DNA of 64,000 nt. It comes from Bacillota bacterium. Its GTDB lineage: Bacteria; Bacillota; Clostridia; Peptostreptococcales; Anaerovoracaceae. This document shows, one piece after another, positions 7,996 to 15,573 of the stretch. A program made the position numbers and the translations under genes. The stretch covers positions 1 through 64,000 of the forward strand of contig JALEJU010000012.1 in the NCBI GenBank assembly GCA_022769485.1. Direction: 5' to 3'. Each line of letters starts with the position of its first letter. Within the stretch, counting starts at the first letter, position 1. The notes under the pieces were generated by a model that saw only the letters and a program-made list of their open reading frames with translations, ran no database searches and was not told the DNA's origin.

Positions 7996-9810
7996 TTAAT
8001 ACCCCATAAGGTCATCCATATAGTCTCCGAGAGCATCCTGGAACTCCTCATCATTGATCTTTCCGTCATGGTTATGGTCATTTTCCCTGTAGTAGTCGTC
8101 GTTGGGATCGTATTTTATTCCGCCGTCGTCACTGTTATTTTTGTATTTGTTACTGTTATTATTAGTATAAGACTTATGATAGATGATATCCCGTGCACTG
8201 TCCAGAGAATCCACCGCCGAGCTGCTCATCTGTACAACGGCAAATCCGGATATTTCTCCCAATACCGTGGTTTTTTCTTTCGGATCTCCCACGTTCAGTT
8301 CACCGATGCCCTTTACCAGCTCGTCCAAAAATGCCCGGATCTTTTTATCATCTTTTTCACGCAAAATCGCTTTTTCTCTGGCCTCTTCCTTTTCGGAAAT
8401 TTCCTTGCGGGTCTCTTTCATAGTCTTTTTCAGCTGATCCGCCTTTTCTTCAGCATTTTTTACCGCGCTTTCGTAAGTCGCCAGGTTCTCCGTTAAGTTC
8501 TGATGCGCCAGTTCATTTTTCATATAATCTACGTCGGCTTCATACCCTTTTCCGCCGTTCTTTTTCTTAACTGCGTCCAGTGTATCGTTATAAGCTTTCA
8601 ATTCCGCCTGGTTGGCCGCCTTATAGGATTCCAGCGCAAGAACAGCCTGGATATAAGCCATCCGAGCCTGTTCGTAGTTCAGAGAATACTCCGCCTCTTT
8701 CTCCGAGGAATCCAATAAAATACTCCGTAAGTCACGATCCTCTGTTTCGTACGCTTTTTTCAAAATTTCAATCTTTTTATTTAAGCGGGAAGATGCGGAC
8801 AGGTTATCTTCATATGCGGCAACTGCCGGATTCTGCGCCTTTATCCGCAGATAGGCCTCAGAATCTTTATAATTCTTGCTTTTTTTCTCAAGCGCTGCGA
8901 TGTCTGCTGACAGATTGTCCAGAATGGGTTTGGCATTTGCTTCCAACGCCGGAGTTCCGGCGTCTACCGCGGCTTTTTGATCCATAAGAGCCGCCAGTTT
9001 AAACTGAAACTCGTTGTTTCGCAAAGCTTTTTCGTAAATATCAGAATATTCTCCTTCCGACGCTTTTTCCAAGGCTGCCGTCAGATTTTCCAGATATTCG
9101 ACCAATCCCTGCTTTTCGCGATACTGTTTGTACACGGCATTGCTCCTGCAAAGAGCAAAGTATTCAGCACTTTCCGTCCATTCCCCTTTTACCGTATCTT
9201 TCTTCGCTTTTTCCACAGCTAAGGCGTCCGTCAAAGCCTGTCCCTGTCCGGCGGCCCAGTTATCCATTTCCAGACTTTTGGCCGCCAACAGCCACTTTAC
9301 ATTGTCCGAAAAAGATCCCTTGTCTTCCAATGCGATAGTCGTTCCGTTGTATTCGATGCTTCCCTGACTAAAGGACTCATCCGGAGACGCGTCGGAGCCG
9401 CCTGAAAATTTATACCGTAAAACGGTTCCTTCATCGGAGCCGCCTTCCGATTGAGAATCGGAATCTTTGGAACCATCGGACTTTTTTCCGACAATCTGAA
9501 CCCGGTCAGCAATTCCGCTGCCGTCGTTTTCAAAGAGAATCGCTTTTAAGCACGGCGCTGTATCCTTTGCGGAATAATACTCTAAGTCGCCCACAGCATC
9601 TTCCAGCGCCTCTGCAAAAGTCTTATCGCCGGTAGGAACAACCGCCAACACGCCTTCAATATGGTCGTAGCTCTCGTAGCTTCCGTCTCCGGCCAGCATT
9701 CCCCACTTCTCTGCCTCTGCGATCTGTTCCTCCGTCAATATGCCGCCTCCGCAGGCCGTAAGAGATAACCCTAAAGCCAGTGAAAGAAGCCATGTTATTG
9801 CTTTCTTCAT
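7996..9810 (-). CDS. Large coiled-coil lipoprotein with C-terminal EF-hand
   Basis: A 604-residue protein of unknown function. The start at 9810 is chosen because GGAGGAG precedes it and it opens a lipoprotein signal peptide (KK, hydrophobic core, lipobox LTAC with Cys20); an upstream in-frame start at 9906 has no such support. Residues about 25-200 are an acidic globular part with a Ser/Gly/Asp-rich segment near 110-150. Residues about 220-500 are a long Ala/Glu/Lys-rich coiled coil. A short globular piece and an Asn/Ser/Lys linker follow. The last 30 residues hold one canonical calcium-binding loop, DHNHDGKINDEE (D1, N3, D5, G6, I8, E12). It is likely anchored on the outer membrane face, possibly binding calcium. 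It has a single-gene transcript with a dyad in its leader. Confidence 0.75.
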   Translation of the reverse strand: MKKAITWLLSLALGLSLTACGGGILTEEQIAEAEKWGMLAGDGSYESYDHIEGVLAVVPTGDKTFAEALEDAVGDLEYYSAKDTAPCLKAILFENDGSGIADRVQIVGKKSDGSKDSDSQSEGGSDEGTVLRYKFSGGSDASPDESFSQGSIEYNGTTIALEDKGSFSDNVKWLLAAKSLEMDNWAAGQGQALTDALAVEKAKKDTVKGEWTESAEYFALCRSNAVYKQYREKQGLVEYLENLTAALEKASEGEYSDIYEKALRNNEFQFKLAALMDQKAAVDAGTPALEANAKPILDNLSADIAALEKKSKNYKDSEAYLRIKAQNPAVAAYEDNLSASSRLNKKIEILKKAYETEDRDLRSILLDSSEKEAEYSLNYEQARMAYIQAVLALESYKAANQAELKAYNDTLDAVKKKNGGKGYEADVDYMKNELAHQNLTENLATYESAVKNAEEKADQLKKTMKETRKEISEKEEAREKAILREKDDKKIRAFLDELVKGIGELNVGDPKEKTTVLGEISGFAVVQMSSSAVDSLDSARDIIYHKSYTNNNSNKYKNNSDDGGIKYDPNDDYYRENDHNHDGKINDEEFQDALGDYMDDLMGY

Positions 9811-9842
9811 AACTACCACTCCTCCGGATTTTTGTTTTTCTA

Positions 9843-9861
9843 TCACAATATGATCTTGTGA
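9843..9861. promoter_or_regulatory. Inverted repeat in the lipoprotein gene leader
   Basis: TCACAA and TTGTGA half-sites separated by seven bases, 33 bases before the lipoprotein start and just past a TATGAT -10-like element. It could be a repressor operator; no regulator can be named. Confidence 0.35.
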
Positions 9862-9934
9862 AATCATACCATATTGCTGCTTTTTTTTCCATAGAAACGA
9901 AAACAATAACCCCGGTTCAACCGGAGTTTTTCAC

Positions 9935-9971
9935 ACAAAAAACGGAGACCGCCTTCTTGCAATCTCCGTTT
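9935..9971 (-). terminator. asnS terminator
   Basis: AACGGAGA pairs with TCTCCGTT around a 14-base loop; the minus strand continues with six T residues. It is 20 bases after the asnS stop. Confidence 0.88.
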
Positions 9972-9990
9972 CCGATCCTGTTTTTGTCCC

Positions 9991-11385
9991 TTAGAATTCC
10001 GCTGTCTTGGGCGTTCTGGGGAAAGGCAGCACATCCCGGATATTGCTCATACCGGTAATGTACATAATTATTCTCTCGAAGCCTAAACCGTATCCCGCAT
10101 GCTTTACGCCGCCGTAACGCCGCAGATCCATATACCACCAATAGTCCGCCTCGTTGAGTCCCAGCTCGTGCAGACGCTTTAAAAGCATATCATAGCGTTC
10201 CTCTCTCTGCGAACCGCCGATGATTTCGCCTACCCCCGGAACCAGCAGATCCATAGCCGCTACGGTCTTATTATCCTCATTCATCCGCATATAAAACGCT
10301 TTTATATCCTTCGGATAATCGGTTACAAACACCGGCTTTTTAAAAATCTCTTCCGTGATATAACGTTCATGCTCGGTCTGCAGGTCAATGCCCCATTCTA
10401 CGGGATACTGGAATTCCTTTCCTGATTTCAGAAGGAGTTCAACCGCTTCCGTATAAGTAACCCGTGCGAAGTCCGCGCTGACGATACCATCTAAGCGTTC
10501 CAACAACCCCTTGTCCACAAATTGATTGAAGAACGCCATTTCTTCAGGCGCGTTTTCCAGGACGTAGCTGATAATGTACTTAATCATGGCTTCCGCCAGT
10601 TCCATATTGTCTTCCAAATCGGCGAAAGCAACTTCCGGCTCAATCATCCAGAATTCCGAAGCGTGTCTGGCGGTATTGGAATTTTCCGCACGGAAAGTGG
10701 GCCCGAATGTATAAACTTTCCGAAAGGCCATAGCGTAGGTTTCCGCTTCCAGCTGTCCGCTCACGGTCAAGCTGGTTTCTTTTCCGAAGAAATCCTGCTT
10801 ATAGTCAATCGCTCCATCTTCTGTCCTGGGCGGATTGTTCATATCCAGAGTAGTAACACGGAACATTTCCCCCGCCCCCTCACAATCACTGCCTGTAATC
10901 AGCGGCGTATGCACATAGACAAAGTTCTGATCCTGGAAAAAGCGATGGATTGCGTAGGCTACAAGAGAACGTACCCGAAACACAGCGGAAAACGTATTGC
11001 TCCTGGGCCGCAAATGGGCGATCTCCCTAAGATATTCCAAGCTGTGGCGCTTTTTCTGCAGGGGGTAGTCCGTATCCGAATCCGCTTCAATTACCACGCT
11101 TTTCGCCTTTAATTCAAAGGGCTGTTTCGCGTCGGGAGTCAGCACGAAAGTTCCTTCTACACAGAGAGCCGCCGCGATAGGCGCTTTGGCAATCTCGTCG
11201 AAATTATCGATAAATTCCTGCTCGTAAACCACCTGCACCGACTTAAAAAAGGTACCGTCATTCAACTCTACAAATCCGAATTTATTGGAGGCTCGGTTAG
11301 TCCGTATCCAGCCGCGGACTACAATGTCCTTTCCGGCATAGGTTCCCGTATCGCGAAACAATTCTCTGATTTGAATGTCTTTCAT
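9991..11385 (-). CDS. asnS: Asparaginyl-tRNA synthetase
   Basis: A 464-residue class IIb synthetase charging tRNA-Asn. The N-terminal OB-fold anticodon-binding domain spans about 1-110 (motif VRGWIRTNR). Class II motif 2 is [15 protein letters not shown] and motif 3 is [12 protein letters not shown] near the C-terminus. The start at 11385 (MKDIQIREL) is preferred over the longer in-frame start at 11451, because AGGAG precedes it and the extra 22 residues do not resemble the family. It has a strong promoter at 11479-11508. The leader is about 90 bases and shows no T-box. Its presence suggests direct Asn-tRNA charging. Confidence 0.97.
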   Translation of the reverse strand: MKDIQIRELFRDTGTYAGKDIVVRGWIRTNRASNKFGFVELNDGTFFKSVQVVYEQEFIDNFDEIAKAPIAAALCVEGTFVLTPDAKQPFELKAKSVVIEADSDTDYPLQKKRHSLEYLREIAHLRPRSNTFSAVFRVRSLVAYAIHRFFQDQNFVYVHTPLITGSDCEGAGEMFRVTTLDMNNPPRTEDGAIDYKQDFFGKETSLTVSGQLEAETYAMAFRKVYTFGPTFRAENSNTARHASEFWMIEPEVAFADLEDNMELAEAMIKYIISYVLENAPEEMAFFNQFVDKGLLERLDGIVSADFARVTYTEAVELLLKSGKEFQYPVEWGIDLQTEHERYITEEIFKKPVFVTDYPKDIKAFYMRMNEDNKTVAAMDLLVPGVGEIIGGSQREERYDMLLKRLHELGLNEADYWWYMDLRRYGGVKHAGYGLGFERIIMYITGMSNIRDVLPFPRTPKTAEF

Positions 11386-11478
11386 AGATTTACTCCTGCC
11401 TGCTGTATTCTTGTTCAGGGCCTCCGCGTCATAATTTACAGCCGCAGACAAACCCTTGATATTTAAACTAACCCGGTT

Positions 11479-11508
11479 ATTATACCCTACCTGTTTCTAT
11501 TCTGTCAA
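11479..11508 (-). promoter_or_regulatory. asnS promoter
   Basis: Consensus TTGACA, 18-base spacer, TATAAT on the minus strand. Confidence 0.85.
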
Positions 11509-11591
11509 ACAATGGCCGTTTTTTTCTCTTTTCTCTCATATTTTCTGAAATTTTGTGCAGTTTCCTTCTTTATCTTTCATGTTCGTTTTGT

Positions 11592-13571
11592 TTATTTCCA
11601 TACCAGCGTCGCCGGGAATTCCGGTCCTTTAATCTGCCTGCCGACACCATTCAGCCAGGAAATAAAGTGCTCTTCCCATGTGCCTTCTAACATAGTTTCG
11701 CTTTCAATTTCCGCCGGATTCACCGTATCTGCTTCGATGCTCTTTAAGCTGCCCGGACAGTAAGCCACCTGATAGGCTGCCTCGGGATCCAGCTCTTTTC
11801 CATCCGGCAGCCTACAGCTCACAAGACGGTTTCCGGCTTCGTTCCATGGACTGTATTCCACTTTTAAACCGGAGGCCACAATATGCTCCTCCCATTTCGT
11901 AGGGACTAACCCCTCTTTCCCCGATAAAAAATCCATGATCTGTCGGCCGCTCAAAGTGCCGACGGCGATTCCGGGGCTGTCGGCGTTATACATCTTGGTT
12001 GCCGAAATACACCCCAACGCCCGATCCGTAATATCTCCTGCATACAGCAGGCCGTTGACACCCTCACTGTCTTGCCCCACAAAAACCAAGGCGATAGGTG
12101 CTCCAGTCTCATACCGGTACATATCCCCCACGATCTCAGCAGTCTCAAATTTGGTAAAAGTCCGCGCCGCTTTGCCATACACCTGAAGATCTTTTGGGCT
12201 GTTTTTATACTCGTCTCTTGCAGTATCTGCGTTTTTCAGCCATTCCTCCGTGGTCATTCTGCCGGTTATCAAATCGGAAACCGTATCCCTCATGGCTCTT
12301 TCCACCGTTCGGCTGTCATCCCCTCCGGCAAAGAAAAAGGTGTTGATAACCCGCCCATCCTCGATGGTTTTCTGAATTTCTTTTCCGAAATCACCGACTT
12401 TCATCGGCACTCCGATAACATTGGAAAGCTGCAGACCGTCCCGCACTAACTGCATCTGCGTTTCCGGCCGACTCAGAAAAGCTAAAATATCCAGCAGCAG
12501 CTTTTCTTTCTCCGGGCTTTCTTCCGCAGACGCCTTATTGGCAGCGAAATAATAGCTGGGAATGGAATATAAATAATCGCTGTCCGGTTCGTCAGATGTC
12601 CAGAATGGGAAAATTCCCACCTCGTGCATATTATCTTTCGGAGCCATCATCGCATTGTTTGTATAGGCATTCTGATTTTCAAAAATCATAGCAGTAGAAT
12701 GATATTCATACAGCTTTTGGCTGCGATAGCCTACCCGTACTTCCATATCATCCAGGGAAAGAATCCCGTCGTCAAACAAGCGCTTAAACGTCTCCACCGC
12801 CGGCTCCATGTGACCCACCATAGAACCCTTTCCGCTCTGATAATCCGCCAGCCACTGCTGGTTTTCCGCTCCGCGGTAAACCTGCTCATAGGCAAAGGTA
12901 TTAAATACAATCTGGAAAGCGTCGGCAAATCTCAAAGAGGGCTGCACCGCTTTGACACTCATCTCTTTCTCCACACCGTCTTTAGTCTCAACAGCTTTTA
13001 TTCCTGCGCGGTTAATGGTGCGAATCAGTTCTGTGAATTCACTGTAACTGTGAGGCACTTCCCAGCCGTTTTCCCGAAACAGTGTACGGTCATATACCAC
13101 GCCGTAAATATCGGACGGTCCGGGCAAAAAATACAGCTTTCCGTCTTCGCTCATGCAAGAGTCCAAAGAACCGGAATAGTACCCCCCTACAAATTTCTGC
13201 GCAGACAAATCCAGCAGATACTCCGGCGCAATATCGCCGATAGCCGGTGCGCTTCTTGTCAGCAGAATATCCCGTTCCACACCGTTGATCAGCCCCTGCC
13301 TCAACGGATAAGCAGAATCGTTGGATCCGTCGTGAACCATAACGATGTCCACTTCCGGAAACGCGCTTTCGATAAGGTGCTCCAAATCGAAAACATCAGC
13401 CGCACCATGCTCGTAATGGATAGTAACCATAGTTTTATTCTGATCCACAGGCTTCATGGTCAAAATCTCATTTTCAGCCGTTCCTTTAAGTGCCGGATTT
13501 CCTGCGCTGCAGCCGCTCAGGCAAAGCAGTACAAGGCTCAAAGCCAAAATACAAAGCCTTTTTGTTTTCAT
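11592..13571 (-). CDS. Lipoprotein: solute-binding domain fused to 5'-nucleotidase C-terminal-like domain (copy 1)
   Basis: A 659-residue surface lipoprotein. The start at 13571 follows AAAGGGG and opens a signal peptide with lipobox LSGC (Cys21); the upstream ATG at 13592 carries that ribosome site inside its own codons. Residues about 50-440 look like a family 1/8 periplasmic-type solute-binding protein (LYFLPGPSDIYGVVYD region, bilobal pattern). Residues about 500-640 resemble the 5'-nucleotidase C-terminal fold (AGDIT, LSGRQIMDFL, YQVAY). The metallophosphatase domain that normally precedes this fold is absent, and the arginine that binds substrate in UshA-type enzymes is not seen, so catalysis is unlikely. 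It is last in the Hpt-kinase-lipoprotein operon, with no ABC permease nearby; a ligand-sensing role for the kinase is inferred. Confidence 0.82.
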   Translation of the reverse strand: MKTKRLCILALSLVLLCLSGCSAGNPALKGTAENEILTMKPVDQNKTMVTIHYEHGAADVFDLEHLIESAFPEVDIVMVHDGSNDSAYPLRQGLINGVERDILLTRSAPAIGDIAPEYLLDLSAQKFVGGYYSGSLDSCMSEDGKLYFLPGPSDIYGVVYDRTLFRENGWEVPHSYSEFTELIRTINRAGIKAVETKDGVEKEMSVKAVQPSLRFADAFQIVFNTFAYEQVYRGAENQQWLADYQSGKGSMVGHMEPAVETFKRLFDDGILSLDDMEVRVGYRSQKLYEYHSTAMIFENQNAYTNNAMMAPKDNMHEVGIFPFWTSDEPDSDYLYSIPSYYFAANKASAEESPEKEKLLLDILAFLSRPETQMQLVRDGLQLSNVIGVPMKVGDFGKEIQKTIEDGRVINTFFFAGGDDSRTVERAMRDTVSDLITGRMTTEEWLKNADTARDEYKNSPKDLQVYGKAARTFTKFETAEIVGDMYRYETGAPIALVFVGQDSEGVNGLLYAGDITDRALGCISATKMYNADSPGIAVGTLSGRQIMDFLSGKEGLVPTKWEEHIVASGLKVEYSPWNEAGNRLVSCRLPDGKELDPEAAYQVAYCPGSLKSIEADTVNPAEIESETMLEGTWEEHFISWLNGVGRQIKGPEFPATLVWK

Positions 13572-13627
13572 AGCATTATCCCCTTTCGACATCGGCTTAA
13601 AAATGCGGCCGAAACATCATCCGGATT

Positions 13628-15481
13628 TTATTTCAAGACAATGTAATCCGCAGGCATACTGATGGTATTCCCTTCCCGGATATATGCGATCCACGCGTCC
13701 CGAACTCCTAATTCACGAGTTTCAAATGTTTGTTCGCCCTGCTCCGGATAAAGCTGCGGTACGATTTTACTATAGTAGTTGTAGGTATTCAAATACGCCA
13801 CTTTATACACGGCCGCATCCTCCAGTTCTTTGCCGTGTACCAGAACGTGGGTAAGGGTATACTTCCCGTTCTTCTCTTTCACTTCCATAGAGGCGCCGCT
13901 GAGAACCGGCAGAGAAAATTGGTTGAAAGGAGCGAAACCACTGCCTTCAACACCTTCCACGGAGGCTTTCAGCAGGGCTCTGACTTCTGCTCCCGTCATT
14001 TCCCGCAGATAGGCTTCCAAAGAGTTGGGCATAATCATATATTTTACCATTTTTTCGCTGTAATCTGTCCTCAAAATGGATCCTGTAAAGCTGTATGCCG
14101 GAGCAATCAATAAATCGGCCTCATAATATTTCCTCAAGGTGTTTGCCATCGCAGAAGCTGCCGGATTGCCGCCCTTCTTCCGAAATTCATAGGGATACAT
14201 ACAATCAAAGGACGCTGCGGTATCGACCGTGGCATCCTTCGTCCGCCTCAGTTTAGAGTCAAATTCCTTATACGCCTGCTCTGCATCATACTCACCGAGA
14301 ATCATCTTCTGCACCACATCTTTTGAAACGGAAAAGAAATCATCGGATGCCAAGCGAATATACAGATGGTTGGATTTGATATAGGGCTTCAGATTGCTTA
14401 GTTCTTCCGCAAGCTGAAGTTCTACGCCTTTATTATAAGATATTACATCTTTTTTCTGGGACAGAATATTCTGCCCCTCTTCGGAAAGCATAACATTCAG
14501 CACCCGAAAAGCATATTCTTTCCGCTTTGGATCCTGTTCCAAATCTTTGTTCAGCGCCACCTGAAAGGAGGGATAAGTCAAAAGCCAGTCCTCTCCATTC
14601 TCACCGAAATAGGGCAAAAGCACCGGATCCCCGCAGCCCTCCGAGCGCAGCTCCATAGCAATAGCTCCGGTTCCGCGAATGACGGCCGCTTTCTCTTCCC
14701 TAAATAATGCATCAACAGGATCATAGCTTAATGTAACATCCTCCGGCATGAGCTTCGCATCCTGAATAAACTGCTCCATACGCCGAAAGACACCCGGCCA
14801 GACCGCAGAATCCAAGCCATTTTCTTCATTTGTGGGATCCTCATAAGCATGGCGCCACTTTATCCCCTTCAGAGATGTCAACTGTGGAATGGACAGCCCC
14901 TGCAAAATTTCCATACAGGTATAGTCATAGCAGAAATCACTGACAAATCCCCGAATACCATGCTCCTCAAAAGCCCTACAGGCAGCTACAAAGCTGTCAT
15001 AATCTGTAGGCAAAGGAATGCTGTACTTATCGAACAGCGCTTTGTTGGCAATAAAGCCATCTACTTCCCCGCAAAGAGGCAGCCAGTTGACAGTGCCGTC
15101 GCTGTTCGTATAACTTTCCAAATAGCTGAGGTAAATGGAACCCGCTTCCTCTGAAGTGGACAGATCCAGAAGGCTGTCCTCCAAATCCTTTGCATCGTTT
15201 AAAGAAAAGCGGCGGCTTGTAATAATATCCGGAAGTGCGCCGTTTTCTTCCAAAAACTTATAGAAATCCAGATCGTTGTTGCCTACAACAAATTCAATTT
15301 CCACATCCGGGAGCTGAGACTGGATATAAGGCGCATACTCGTCCATTAAATCAACACTCCAAAGATATACGGAAATTTTATCCTTTTGCGTCTTGGAAAT
15401 CTGCGATCCGCAGCCCCCAAGCCCCAGCAGCATTGCTGCAGCCAAAAAGAATGCAATGAATGTCTTGATTTTGGTTTTCAT
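13628..15481 (-). CDS. Lipoprotein: solute-binding domain fused to 5'-nucleotidase C-terminal-like domain (copy 2)
   Basis: A 617-residue paralogue of the next gene downstream, with the same architecture. The signal peptide has lipobox LGGC (Cys24) and the start follows AAAGGAGG. A solute-binding-like region spans about 35-420, and a 5'-nucleotidase C-terminal-like domain about 455-590 (landmarks MTGAEVRALLKASV and YKVAYLNTYN). The two proteins are clearly diverged, which suggests different ligands rather than a recent duplication. It lies 92 bases after the hybrid sensor kinase and 56 bases before copy 1. With no permease or ATPase in the window, transport is not supported; signalling through the kinase's extracellular domain is the simplest reading. 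Confidence 0.82.
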   Translation of the reverse strand: MKTKIKTFIAFFLAAAMLLGLGGCGSQISKTQKDKISVYLWSVDLMDEYAPYIQSQLPDVEIEFVVGNNDLDFYKFLEENGALPDIITSRRFSLNDAKDLEDSLLDLSTSEEAGSIYLSYLESYTNSDGTVNWLPLCGEVDGFIANKALFDKYSIPLPTDYDSFVAACRAFEEHGIRGFVSDFCYDYTCMEILQGLSIPQLTSLKGIKWRHAYEDPTNEENGLDSAVWPGVFRRMEQFIQDAKLMPEDVTLSYDPVDALFREEKAAVIRGTGAIAMELRSEGCGDPVLLPYFGENGEDWLLTYPSFQVALNKDLEQDPKRKEYAFRVLNVMLSEEGQNILSQKKDVISYNKGVELQLAEELSNLKPYIKSNHLYIRLASDDFFSVSKDVVQKMILGEYDAEQAYKEFDSKLRRTKDATVDTAASFDCMYPYEFRKKGGNPAASAMANTLRKYYEADLLIAPAYSFTGSILRTDYSEKMVKYMIMPNSLEAYLREMTGAEVRALLKASVEGVEGSGFAPFNQFSLPVLSGASMEVKEKNGKYTLTHVLVHGKELEDAAVYKVAYLNTYNYYSKIVPQLYPEQGEQTFETRELGVRDAWIAYIREGNTISMPADYIVLK

Positions 15482-15573
15482 TTTCTGAAGTCCTCCTTTA
15501 TGTTCAGTCGCTTTCCGTTATTGTTCTTATTTCACATAAAGGCTCCTTGCTGTCACTTAAAACTGCGGCAGAT

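Noticed and set aside
9843..9861. Rex operator
   Set aside because: Rex sites have the opposite half-site orientation (TTGTGA first, TCACAA second); this dyad is inverted relative to that.
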